DNA of 64,000 nt, taken from the NCBI GenBank assembly GCA_028641055.1, contig CM054062.1:231140696-231204695 (forward strand), written 5' to 3'. The notes below the pieces were generated by a model. That model was not told where the DNA came from, made no database searches, and saw only the letters and a list, made by a program, of their open reading frames with translations. The position numbers and the translations under genes are program-made. The stretch's first letter is position 1; the number at the start of each line of letters is the position of its first letter. Shown piece after piece: positions 43,201 to 53,800 of this stretch. This DNA is from Alopecurus myosuroides. Its lineage: Eukaryota; Streptophyta; Magnoliopsida; Poales; Poaceae.

Positions 43201-44798
43201 GCGACTCGGATTTGGTACAGCATCAGCTCAACCAAACCTGGGACGCAAAAAGCCCTATAATGGCCGAATATCGGAGAACGGTAGACGAGTTCGCCATCTG
43301 TTTCTTTGGATTCGAGGTCCTTCACATCAAAAGGGAGCAAAACTGGAACGCGGACGCGCTAGCCCGCATGGGATCAGAAAGAGTCAAAACCTTACTGCCA
43401 GGAGTATTCGTTCAGCACTTACATGAGCCATCCATAAAAGGTGGAGACGTTGATTACCCTCTGGCGTCTGAATCAATCGAAGTCATGATCGTTAAGCCGG
43501 ACTGGACAATTCCGTACTTAAACTTCTTAGTCAATCAGAAGTACCCGGAAGGAGCAGACGAAGTCTTGCAAAGACAAATACAACGTCGATGCAAAGGATA
43601 CACAGTAATTGACGGCTGCTTATATAAACGCAGTACTTCTGGAATTTTTCAACGGTGCATCTCACCAGAAGAAGGAAGAGAAATACTGGAAGAAATCCAT
43701 GCCGGCGATTGCGGACATCATGCTCAATCAAAAAGCATAGTCAAAAAAGCATTCCGCGCGGGGTTTTTCTGGCTAACAGCCAAGACAGATGCCGAGCATA
43801 TAGTTAACACGTGTGCAGGATGTCAATATTACACTAAGCAGACCAATTTGCCGGCCCAAGCAGTTAAAACTATCCCCATTACGTGGCCGTTTGCGGTCTG
43901 GGGGCTAGATATGATGGGACCGTTCAAAACTGCAAGAGGCGGACTTACTCATTTGCTAGTAGCAGTGGATAAGTACACCAAATGGGTGGAGGCCAAACCC
44001 ATCAAAAAGCTGGATGGTGCAACTGCTAGAAATTTCATCATCGACTTGGTGATGAGATACGGTGTGCCACACAGCATAATAACAGACAACGGGACAAATT
44101 TCTCCATCGGAGAGTTGGCAAGATATTGCCGACAAACGGGAATTCGCCTAGATCTAGCATCTGTGGCACACCCGCAATCCAATGGACAGGTTGAGCGAAT
44201 GAATAGCTCAATCCTGCAAGGAATACGCCCAAGACTCGAAACTCCTCTTCACAGAGCGGCCGGAGCATGGGTAGAAGAGCTACCTTCCGTGATTTGGAGT
44301 ATAAGAACGACGCCAAATAGGTCGACTGGGCAAACCCCGTTTTTCCTAGTTTACGGCGCGGAAGCTATTCTCCCAACAGATATGATCCATGATAGCCCAA
44401 GAGTGCAAGATTTTGACGAATTAGACGCCGAAGAGGCACGACAGAATGCTGTTGATCTCCTAGAAGAGGAACGAGAGCTTGTGCTTCAAAGATCCGCCAT
44501 TTACCAGCAGGGTTTGAGACGTTACCATAGTCGGAAAATCAGGCATCACTCTTTTAAAGAAGGTGACCTAGTGCTGAGGTTGGTGCAGCAAAGGAAGCAC
44601 AAATTAGCCCCAGTATGGGAAGGGCCATTTGTCATAAGTAAAGCCATGAAAAATGGATCATACTATCTTGTTGACATTCGAGATACGGAAGATGATCCCG
44701 AGAAACCGAATCGCAAAAGAAAGAGAAAGATAGATGATGAGCTAGGAGAGACAAAGAGGCCTTGGAGTATCCAGCAGTTACGTCCCTTCTATACTTAG
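40209..44798 (+). CDS. pol: Z gag C-terminus and polyprotein: protease, RT, RNase H, second RNase H, integrase
   Basis: An uninterrupted 1,529-codon frame. Residues 1-60 finish the capsid. A C/H cluster (CVHHSQFRKPTHTNAQC) lies near 111-127. The protease has LMDGGSSINIMY with active-site Asp262. The reverse transcriptase has MCIDYTGLNKLCPEDRFALP, FLDAYSGYHQ (Asp586) and YVDD at 648-651. The first RNase H ends with YPHYQKLAYGVFFASRKLRH. The second RNase H has FDGS (Asp937), NNVAEYEALLHG and CYGDSDLV. The integrase has the zinc part near 1160-1210 and the core Asp1234, Asp1293 and Glu1329 in exact D-x35-E spacing, ending in the GPFVISKAMKNGSYYL motif. All catalytic residues are present. The first ATG may not be used: the frame runs on from gag past the TAA at 40,203. 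Confidence 0.96.
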   Translation: MHAFVNGLKPGLVPFMVGSKKHKDLGSMLTTANEHAAAEDDIRARGGNIESLILAKKTPRSDKKATPETTTKPKEVNIAFGGEKGNKWKGRNPDPINYTPEEWERIKSEPCVHHSQFRKPTHTNAQCRLNKHMKGSAGAGGKGKGSKRKPAKQKPEADKEDSESDTDEKIQEQQRKGEPKFPRVDGEAMLTFLATPSAKVAKRTLREINAVVPATLKFLKYSNTPIIWDQSDHPGNIPEPGTQALVVSPIVQNTRLRRVLMDGGSSINIMYLDTLKHLKISESQLNYSNIRFHGIVPGRQARSLGEISLDVTFGDKDHFRQEKVSFEVVPFESVYHAILGRPAFAKFMAKSCYIYNKLKMPGPKGGVITIAGDFKLANELEKENALCAQRVIAKEELKELAKEVSPSEMPAGKETRKPTDSFKASENTRQVILDPKDPTKFVVVGTGMTDKEEGELIKFLRENWDIFTWCPADMPGVPRELAEHQLKVIPGSKPVKQGLRRFDGRRRKAIGKEIIRLLAADFIKEVIHTDWSANPVLVPKKDTTALTMCIDYTGLNKLCPEDRFALPRIDQIIDATAGSELLCFLDAYSGYHQIRMKKEDQIKTSFITPYGTYYYVTMPFGLKNAGATYQRCMQRCLHSQIGKNVHVYVDDIAVVTKEKNTLLEDLRETFENLRTYKMKLNPSKCVFGVPSGKLLGFIVSHRGIEVNPEKIKAILNITKPTCVKDVQRLTGSAAAVSRFISRLGDKALPLYNLLKKSDKFEWTEEADAALTQLKETLMKAPILASPKDEEPMLLYLTATNRVISAVIVVERLKEEQSIPDQHPVYYISEVFSESKQRYPHYQKLAYGVFFASRKLRHYFQGHSITVVSKAPLGDIINNAEATGRVAKWGIELAAFDIKYQPRTAIKSQVLADFVADWTEAMENTPMPESEYWIMHFDGSKMKEGAGAGVVLKSPKGDTMEYVLQIHFNASNNVAEYEALLHGLHIAKEIGVKRILCYGDSDLVQHQLNQTWDAKSPIMAEYRRTVDEFAICFFGFEVLHIKREQNWNADALARMGSERVKTLLPGVFVQHLHEPSIKGGDVDYPLASESIEVMIVKPDWTIPYLNFLVNQKYPEGADEVLQRQIQRRCKGYTVIDGCLYKRSTSGIFQRCISPEEGREILEEIHAGDCGHHAQSKSIVKKAFRAGFFWLTAKTDAEHIVNTCAGCQYYTKQTNLPAQAVKTIPITWPFAVWGLDMMGPFKTARGGLTHLLVAVDKYTKWVEAKPIKKLDGATARNFIIDLVMRYGVPHSIITDNGTNFSIGELARYCRQTGIRLDLASVAHPQSNGQVERMNSSILQGIRPRLETPLHRAAGAWVEELPSVIWSIRTTPNRSTGQTPFFLVYGAEAILPTDMIHDSPRVQDFDELDAEEARQNAVDLLEEERELVLQRSAIYQQGLRRYHSRKIRHHSFKEGDLVLRLVQQRKHKLAPVWEGPFVISKAMKNGSYYLVDIRDTEDDPEKPNRKRKRKIDDELGETKRPWSIQQLRPFYT

Positions 44799-45252
44799 TT
44801 CAATATCTATGTAAACATCTTTTGAGATCATGAAATAAAGTTATTGGAATTCTGATATCCATGATTTTTACAAGTTTATTATAGTAAAAGCATGTTTCCA
44901 CCTTTTCTATTTCCCAATGATCCTACAAAATACTCAATGTTAACCCGAATTGTGCCTGCGTGCTCGGTGTTAAAAAACTGAATGATTTCAGCCTGTTAAT
45001 GGCTAAAGGAAACTCGGATTGTGCCTGCGTGCCCAAGTTTCAAGAAAGTTCCTTACAAATCTTTAAGCATTACCTGATCGGATGTATGTTGGGTCACTGG
45101 ATCTGGTTAGTAAAAATGCCTTTAGTATGATCCATGTTTCCGAGTTTTAACTGATTGGTTATACCCAGTTACTCGTCATGACGATCCTAATGCTATCGAT
45201 CCATTTCAAACACTAAAGACAGTCGAAACACATATGCCAGAGAACTTAGTAG
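44799..45252 (+). other. Z spacer between pol and the W insertion
   Basis: AT-rich non-coding sequence. Two copies of ATTGTGCCTGCGTGC, about 67 bases apart (near 44,952 and 45,019), sit in a similar context (CCCGA or CTCGG before). Together with 55,450-55,613 this is the gap between pol and the 3' end of the antisense gene. Confidence 0.6.
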
Positions 45253-45257
45253 ATAAA

Positions 45258-48200
45258 TGTAACATCCCAAGTCTGAAAAATAGCCTTTAGAATGTTTGCT
45301 CTCTGTTATTTTATGTTTTGCATCATGGCATCATGTTGGTTGCATTTGTTTTGTTTGTTTTCCATTTGTTTTCCAACTGTTTTCAGTTGTTTTCCTTTGT
45401 TTTCTATTTGAATTCCAAACCAAAATTCAAACCTTTTGTTTCATCCTTGTGATGTTACAATTTCCAAAATGTTATTTCAAATGAAAACAACCAAATTGTT
45501 CCATTTTATTTCCATGTTTGATCAACTAATAATAATGGTGCTTTTATTTCAATTAATTAATTCCAAATTGGTTTTCAAATTCAAAGCAAAATCATCATCA
45601 ACACCTCATTTGGAAATTGTCAAATATCAAACCATTCCAATAATTCTAATCCAACTAATAATAGGGTTCACCCTATTAAATGGTTGCTTCTATCAATTAA
45701 CAACATATTCCAATTCAAGTCAAATATTTTTCAAACAAAACCAATTTGAAATTATAAAAATAATAACCAAAACTTTCTCTCATCCCTTGCTTTCCAATTA
45801 ATTCTTTTGGGTCACTTTATTAAGAGGGTGATTTCATTAATCATTTCAACTCTTAAAAATCATCTAAATTTGGTTTATTTCCAAACATCACAAAAACTCA
45901 AATAATTTTGAAGTCCAAACTTGGTAGTTGGTGGTATTTGACATGTTAATCTCACCCTAATATTTTCTATGAAATTGCTAACACCAAAACCCTCCAACCT
46001 TCCCTTTCTCTTTTTGTTACAAAAAAAAAACTGCAGATCAAAAATAAATAAAAGGAGAGGAGAGGCACCAGCCAGCCCACCTTTCTTTCCTACCCCGAAG
46101 CCCAGCCCAGTTCCCTGTTTTTGGCCCAGTACCCCTTTCTCCCTCCTCTGGCTGACGTCGACAGTACGAACACTCGTAGCACCACCCGATCATCGAATCC
46201 TCGCTAGGATTGCTGCCGTACAGGCCTTCCCCCTCCTTATAACACCGCCTCCACCCCCTCCTGCAACCCTAATCGCCCCAGCTACCCTCCATCGCCACCA
46301 AGCCTCTCCCTCTGCTCTGTATTCTGAAACTCTGAAACGCACCGAACAGCACCATGGCCGCCACCTCCTCACCTCGCCGCCGGTCACCTGTCCACCTCGA
46401 GGAGCAGCCGGGCGTGGGAATGGAGCCGCCCCGCTCCCCTCGTCCTCCCGGTGCCCTCGGCTCGAGCCGGGAGGGTCCCCACCGCCGGCGCCGTGGCCTC
46501 CATCGCCGGCCCGACGCCCTGCCTGCACTCCCTGTCCGCCCCAACCCCTCCTGATCGAGGCCAACTAGGTGAGCAACTCCTCCTCGATCCCCTTCCCTCG
46601 CCTCCTCCCACTCCCCTTGGCCGCACCGCAGCACGCCCCGCGCCCCCTCGCGGCAGCTCCCTCCGGCGAGTAGCAGGCCGCCGGCCAAGTCCTTCTGTCG
46701 CTGCCTGTACCTGTTCGTTTGCAGTTTCAGAGAAGAGAACCCCGAAACATCAACTTAACCCCCCCGAGATCCCCTGTCCTGTCACAACAACGCACCAGCT
46801 GCACTGGTTCTGTCCCTTGAGCGTAGCAGTGAGGTTGTGGGTTCGATCCCCCTCCAACACAATAAAACCCACCTTTTTGTTTTACATGCTTTTGGTCACG
46901 AAACTTTCTGGTAATCACACCTAGGCCCTTGCAAGTTAATCTAGATCCCTGGAAAATATTTTCTAAGTCCCTGGTTCAATAAAAAATGGCAGATTGCACC
47001 CTATAATTCTAAAATGCATAACAAATTCATTTTAACCCCAATTTTAACTTTTTAAATATGTTTTCTGTCCCAAATTGAATTGTCTATCCAAATATAAAAT
47101 TTGTTTACTGTTTTGAATATTTTAAATTGTTGAAATATTTGAAAACTTGTCAAATTCACTTAAATTTGCAAAATTCATAACTTGCTCATAAAAATTCCAA
47201 ATTTCACAAACCAAATATGTTTTCCAATCAATTTTTCATGTACTTTTCAAATATAAATTTTGTTTGCTGTTTTGAATAATTAAAATTGGTTAAATAATTT
47301 AATCCTTGTTTAATTCATTTAAAATTGTTAATTTCATAACTTGATCAAAACAAATTCTTTTGGGGCATATAAAATATGTTTTCAAACCATAAAAGCATAA
47401 ACTTTTCAAATATGAATCTCACTTAATGTTTTGAACCAATAAAAATTCAAATAAGTTCATGTTTGAATTAAATTCATTTAATTCTTGCTTAAACTTGTTT
47501 AATTCATAATTAAATAATCCTAAGTCCAATTTCAAAATGTGAAACATGTAATCCAACTAAAATTTGATAACCTTTTCAAATATCAACTTTGTTATTTGTT
47601 TTGAACACTTTAACTTGTTGAAAACAACAATTACTTGTGTGACATCAATAAGGAACCAAAATTCCTAACATAACAAATAAAAATCCCACACTTGTTTTAC
47701 TCCTTTTCCAATTGCATCTAACTTGTTTACTCCTTGTTATCATCATGCATGCATCATGTTTAACCACTTACACTTGTTAATCAAATGTAGATCATTGCTT
47801 CCACCTTAACCACTTGCATCCATATGCAATTCACATTGCATATGGGTCCAATTAAATTGTGTTATATTGTCAAGTAGTTTATTCTGATGCATCTATTAAC
47901 ATGACATGCATCATCCCATGTTTGTGCACCTGTGCCATGATATTGATTGTTTATCTTTCTGCATTGTCTGTTTGCTTCTTCCCGGATATACGATGACGTT
48001 GGGACCGACGATCCTTACGACATCCCTTCTAAGGATTTAGCTCAGTACCAGGCTACTGGGTTTTGCAGGCAAGTTATCACTCACATGAACCATCGTGTTC
48101 CTTTCAACATTGATTACCGATACTTTCCGTTGTTCCTTTCTGCTAGCCTTAGTAGTAGTTGTTTCTGTTACGAACCCATCACATGAATCCCTTAACCCTG

Positions 48201-49830
48201 ATATTGCCTCATCTCCCTTCCTACAACCCATTGTTTGAGCCAGAGTCTTACTAGCATGCTTAGGTTGCTTTTGCTCGAGTCTGTTATCCGTTACTTTCTG
48301 TTACTATATCATTTACGTTGTGGGGGCTCGATGTTTAATCAACCAATCATGCTAATGTTACTATTAATAATAAACTTGATGATAAGGCACCGGCAGGAGG
48401 CCCATGAGAGGTTTTGGAGCCTGCTAGTGTCGACCCTAATAGGAAAAGGGTCTTGTCTACTGATCCATGATGAGCGCACTACCCGCATTTGGGAAGCGAG
48501 TATGGGCGCCCCCCTCAACTTGACCTGATTCGCATCTCGTCCAAATCGCCTCATTTAGTTCGTGTGTTCTATTTGCCGCATGCATGTTTTTGCGAGCCCA
48601 GGCCAGGGTGGAACTTTTGTAGTCGGCATATAGGGGGACACGTTCTTAGAGTGCTATGAGGGTCCATTTTCTTCTGGGCTCGATTAGCCGTGCGCCCAAG
48701 GTGCTTTGGGCTTGATGCGAGGAATGGTTGGTTGTGTAGAGTACCCCGCTTGGTGGGTTTGATTCCCATCCGGCGGGTTATTCTTGAGTGTACGGCCAAA
48801 TTGGTGCAACCCTGCAGGGATAATCTTCTCGAGAAGCCGTGTTTTCCGCGGTTATGGATTACTTGGTGAAAGTACTGGCTAACAAGTACTCAGGACAACT
48901 TAAACATAATGATCAAACATGTTACACCCAATGATTAACAACTTGACTAGTAATAGGCTTATTGACACAATAATCTGAACCATCATTATTTCAACTGTGT
49001 GAGTTATCCTCGGATTGCTTCTTTGGATAAGGGGCGAGATCCAGGATGGGTTTGTTTGAAGTTATCTTCCAGTTGGTTACAACCCTCGATCTTACCCCCT
49101 TTCTGATAGTTGGACATGTTAGAACCTCTGTAGTTGGTTAGCGTAGCCAGTTGCAGCATCTTTTATATCCCTTTCCTTCCGTTGAACCCAAAGCATCTGT
49201 GCTTGGTGTTGACAGGTTACACTTTGGTGAACTGTGAGTCTTGCTTGCCAGTACGTTTATGTACTGACCCCTTTGGGGCTGTGGTTTACGCAGACGACGA
49301 TTCCGAGGATCTACATGGTGGCTACTACGTGAAGTTTGACGAGACTGCTGACGAGTAGATAGCGGACCCGGGCAGGATCCGAGACTTCGTGGATGGGCTC
49401 CGTCTGTTTGTTTCCGGCCTCTTAGGCCCATTTGGTTCTTGTCTGTACTCAGACATATTGAATGCTTCCGCTGTATTGTAATGATGAATTGTTGGGACAT
49501 GTGTCCTCTGAATGATTGTATTTGCTATCTCTGCTCTAATGAGGGCCTGTTGCAACTTATTTCAATCTTTTGTGTCGTAGAGATCTGTTGTGATATCACT
49601 TGTTAAACGCCGTTGACGTACCATGTGCGTATGGTTGAAGTACGTCGACGGAAGTGCCTTTGATCTCTAGTGGATAGTTTACATCGACGATGGAATAGCA
49701 GGGCTTGTGTTGTCGCGCATAAGCGCAGGCCTACCAGGAAGCTGGGACGTGGGAGCAGTTATGCCCCATAATCCAAGCATCTGCTATCCAGTTCGTACGG
49801 TGAGTATCCCCTAGAAATCAGGGTGCGACA
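45258..49830 (+). repeat. 5' LTR of W
   Basis: It runs from TGTAACATCCCAAGTCTG to AGGGTGCGACA. It is AT-rich over most of its length, with a GC-rich island at about 46,050-46,720 that looks like the 5' end of a plant gene. A GGGTTCGATCCCC box resembling a tRNA B box lies at about 46,839. No ORF longer than 200 codons occurs, and the frames seen are not recognisable proteins. Confidence 0.97.
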
Positions 49831-49832
49831 AA

Positions 49833-49844
49833 TGGTATCAGAGC
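49833..49844 (+). promoter_or_regulatory. Primer binding site of W
   Basis: TGGTATCAGAGC, the initiator tRNA-Met site common in plant Ty3 and Copia elements, lies two bases after the LTR end. It confirms both the LTR border and the + orientation. Confidence 0.95.
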
Positions 49845-50369
49845 CTGTCTGCCTGTAGGATCCCTTTTTACTGGTCGCAGTTGAGTCTAGAAACTATTTT
49901 GTAGCTATATAGGAAAAATGAAACGTGAGAGTAGGAATTCTGTTCTTTTTCTTCTTTCCCCACCCTCCCTCCCTTTTCTGGTAAGGAAGTGCAACGTTGT
50001 TTTCCCTTCTCATCTAAACTTTCAAGTTAGGATTTCACGAATTCAGGTTTCTCTAGGATGGTTATATCTACTAGACCATAGGAATGGAGGTGGTTGTGAC
50101 ATGATTTATCATGTTGCCTACTCATGATTGAGAACGGTGGCAAATAGGCCCCGGAAGCAAATCCTCTATTCCTTAAGCAGTAGATATTGATCCTTTAGAA
50201 GCCCGGATGGGTTTTTCCGTAGTACCTCAGGAGTTTTGTTCTCGTTTTCCCGGTGTTGCTTCGTTATCCTGTTCTTCTCAACATCCTTTTCGTCCGTTGA
50301 AATCTTGTTGTTGTTTCCACTTCAAATCTTCTACCGACGTCTAATCAAAACTTCCTCGTAAACTATTGT
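49845..50369 (+). other. W leader and lost gag region
   Basis: About 525 bases between primer site and protease hold no readable capsid or zinc knuckle, where a complete relative should have more than 1 kb of gag. The deletion endpoint cannot be placed without a full-length relative. Confidence 0.55.
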
Positions 50370-50640
50370 CCAGTTAAAGTGTTATTTGATACCGGAGCAT
50401 CACATTCCTTTGTGCCAACAATCTTTTCCACAACATACAACCCAATTCTGGTTCCACTAAGCAATCAAATCATCGTTCACTCTCCGGAATCTCAAATGTT
50501 GACTTCCAACATAAGTAAGAACAATCCAATTCTAATGAGAGGCCACATATTCCTCGTTACTCTCATGTTGCTGATTCTGACATTGATGTCATCCTTGGTG
50601 TTCCATTGATGTCAATAACTCTGTTCCACCCGTATTACAG
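50370..50640 (+). pseudogene. Protease fragment of W
   Basis: VKVLFDTGASHSFVPTIF carries the D-T-G-A retropepsin site with Asp at 50,388-50,390. A shifted frame then gives SDIDVILGVPLMS, the family's G-I-D-V-I-L-G-M motif. A stop follows. The fragment identifies W as chromovirus-like (Tekay/Del type) and not Tat or Athila. Confidence 0.8.
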
Positions 50641-50699
50641 ATAATCTATTCTCCAAATGAATCAAGTTCCATTCAGCTATACACCCTTGGTGCAAAATC

Positions 50700-50857
50700 T
50701 CTCCCCTTTACTTGAAAATGTTCCGGTGGTTTGCAAATTCCCTGACGTCTATCCAATGTGCACGATGTGTTTCACGTGTCACAGCTCAAGAGGATCTTCC
50801 CAAGAAGTTTCCGGACCTTTTCTTTTCTCAGTAGGAATCTCGGGGCGCGATTCCTTC
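50700..50857 (+). pseudogene. RT-border fragment fused to the integrase C-terminus of W
   Basis: The stretch at about 50,720-50,757 reads VPVVCKFPDVYP, which in chromoviruses stands before the reverse transcriptase. Immediately after, 50,761-50,795 reads HDVFHVSQLKR, which stands near the end of integrase. The junction near 50,758 therefore marks the loss of RT, RNase H and most of integrase in one deletion. Confidence 0.75.
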
Positions 50858-50866
50858 AAGGGGGGG
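50858..50866 (+). promoter_or_regulatory. Polypurine tract of W
   Basis: AAGGGGGGG lies five bases before the 3' LTR, where second-strand synthesis would be primed. With the primer site it shows that W retains all the cis-acting signals I can check. Confidence 0.85.
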
Positions 50867-50871
50867 CATTT

Positions 50872-53800
50872 TGTAACATCCCAAGTCTGAAAAATAGCCT
50901 TTAGAATGTTTGCTCTCTGTTATTTTATGTTTTGCATCATGGCATCATGTTGGTTGCATTTGTTTTGTTTGTTTTCCATTTGTTTTCCAACTGTTTTCAG
51001 TTGTTTTCCTTTGTTTTCTATTTGAATTCCAAACCAAAATTCAAACCTTTTGTTTCATCCTTGTGATGTTACAATTTCCAAAATGTTATTTCAAATGAAA
51101 ACAACCAAATTGTTCCATTTTATTTCCATGTTTGATCAACTAATAATAATGGTGCTTTTATTTCAATTAATTAATTCCAAATTGGTTTTCAAATTCAAAG
51201 CAAAATCATCATCAACACCTCATTTGGAAATTGTCAAATATCAAACCATTCCAATAATTCTAATCCAACTAATAATAGGGTTCACCCTATTAAATGGTTG
51301 CTTCTATCAATTAACAACATATTCCAATTCAAGTCAAATATTTTTCAAACAAAACCAATTTGAAATTATAAAAATAATAACCAAAACTTTCTCTCATCCC
51401 TTGCTTTCCAATTAATTCTTTTGGGTCACTTTATTAAGAGGGTGATTTCATTAATCATTTCAACTCTTAAAAATCATCTAAATTTGGTTTATTTCCAAAC
51501 ATCCCAAAAACTCAAATAATTTTGAAGTCCAAACTTGGTAGTTGGTGGTATTTGACATGTTAATCTCACCCTAATATTTTCTATGAAATTGCTAACACCA
51601 AAACCCTCCAACCTTCCCTTTCTCTTTTTGTTACAAAAAAAAAACTGCAGATCAAAAATAAATAAAAGGAGAGGAGAGGCACCAGCCAGCCCACCTTTCT
51701 TTCCTACCCCGAAGCCCAGCCCAGTTCCCTGTTTTTGGCCCAGTACCCCTTTCTCCCTCCTCTGGCTGACGTCGACAGTACGAACACTCGCAGCACCACC
51801 CGATCATCGAATCCTCGCTAGGATTGCTGCCGTACAGGCCTTCCCCCTCCTTATAACGCCGCCTCCACCCCCTCCTGCAACCCTAATCGCCCCAGCTACC
51901 CTCCATCGCCACCAAGCCTCTCCCTCTGCTCTGTATTCTGAAACTCTGAAACGCACCGAACAGCACCATGGCCGCCACCTCCTCACCTCGCCGCCGGTCA
52001 CCTGTCCACCTCGAGGAGCAGCCGGGCGTGGGAATGGAGCCGCCCCGCTCCCCTCGTCCTCCCGGTGCCCTCGGCTCGAGCCGGGAGGGTCCCCACCGCC
52101 GGCGCCGTGGCCTCCATCGCCGGCCCGACGCCCTGCCTGCACTCCCTGTCCGCCCCAACCCCTCCTGATCGAGGCCAACTAGGTGAGCAACTCCTCCTCG
52201 ATCCCCTTCCCTCGCCTCCTCCCACTCCCCTTGGCCGCACCGCAGCACGCCCCGCGCCCCCTCGCGGCAGCTCCCTCCGGCGAGTAGCAGGCCGCCGGCC
52301 AAGTCCTTCTGTCGCTGCCTGTACCTGTTCGTTTGCAGTTTCAGAGAAGAGAACCCCGAAACATCAACTTAACCCCCCCGAGATCCCCTGTCCTGTCACA
52401 ACAACGCACCAGCTGCACTGGTTCTGTCCCTTGAGCGTAGCAGTGAGGTTGTGGGTTCGATCCCCCTCCAACACAATAAAACCCACCTTTTTGTTTTACA
52501 TGCTTTTGGTCACGAAACTTTCTGGTAATCACACCTAGGCCCTTGCAAGTTAATCTAGATCCCTGGAAAATATTTTCTAAGTCCCTGGTTCAATAAAAAA
52601 TGGCAGATTGCACCCTATAATTCTAAAATGCATAACAAATTCATTTTAACCCCAATTTTAACTTTTTAAATATGTTTTCTGTCCCAAATTGAATTGTCTA
52701 TCCAAATATAAAATTTGTTTACTGTTTTGAATATTTTAAATTGTTGAAATATTTGAAAACTTGTCAAATTCACTTAAATTTGCAAAATTCATAACTTGCT
52801 CATAAAAATTCCAAATTTCACAAACCAAATATGTTTTCCAATCAATTTTTCATGTACTTTTCAAATATAAATTTTGTTTGCTGTTTTGAATAATTAAAAT
52901 TGGTTAAATAATTTAATCCTTGTTTAATTCATTTAAAATTGTTAATTTCATAACTTGATCAAAACAAATTCTTTTGGGGCATATAAAATATGTTTTCAAA
53001 CCATAAAAGCATAAACTTTTCAAATATGAATCTCACTTAATGTTTTGAACCAATAAAAATTCAAATAAGTTCATGTTTGAATTAAATTCATTTAATTCTT
53101 GCTTAAACTTGTTTAATTCATAATTAAATAATCCTAAGTCCAATTTCAAAATGTGAAACATGTAATCCAACTAAAATTTGATAACCTTTTCAAATATCAA
53201 CTTTGTTATTTGTTTTGAACACTTTAACTTGTTGAAAACAACAATTACTTGTGTGACATCAATAAGGAACCAAAATTCCTAACATAACAAATAAAAATCC
53301 CACACTTGTTTTACTCCTTTTCCAATTGCATCTAACTTGTTTACTCCTTGTTATCATCATGCATGCATCATGTTTAACCACTTACACTTGTTAATCAAAT
53401 GTAGATCATTGCTTCCACCTTAACCACTTGCATCCATATGCAATTCACATTGCATATGGGTCCAATTAAATTGTGTTATATTGTCAAGTAGTTTATTCTG
53501 ATGCATCTATTAACATGACATGCATCATCCCATGTTTGTGCACCTGTGCCATGATATTGATTGTTTATCTTTCTGCATTGTCTGTTTGCTTCTTCCCGGA
53601 TATACGATGACGTTGAGACCGACGATCCTTACGACATCCCTTCTAAGGATTTAGCTCAGTACCAGGCTACTGGGTTTTGCAGGCAAGTTATCACTCACAT
53701 GAACCATCGTGTTCCTTTCAACATTGATTACCGATACTTTCCGTTGTTCCTTTCTGCTAGCCTTAGTAGTAGTTGTTTCTGTTACGAACCCATCACATGA

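Noticed and set aside
45969..46924. Overlapping ORFs on both strands in the W LTR (also at 51,583-52,538)
   Set aside because: They are low-complexity Pro/Arg/Ser frames of the GC-rich island that overlap each other in several frames. The island is kept as a finding, the ORFs are not called genes.
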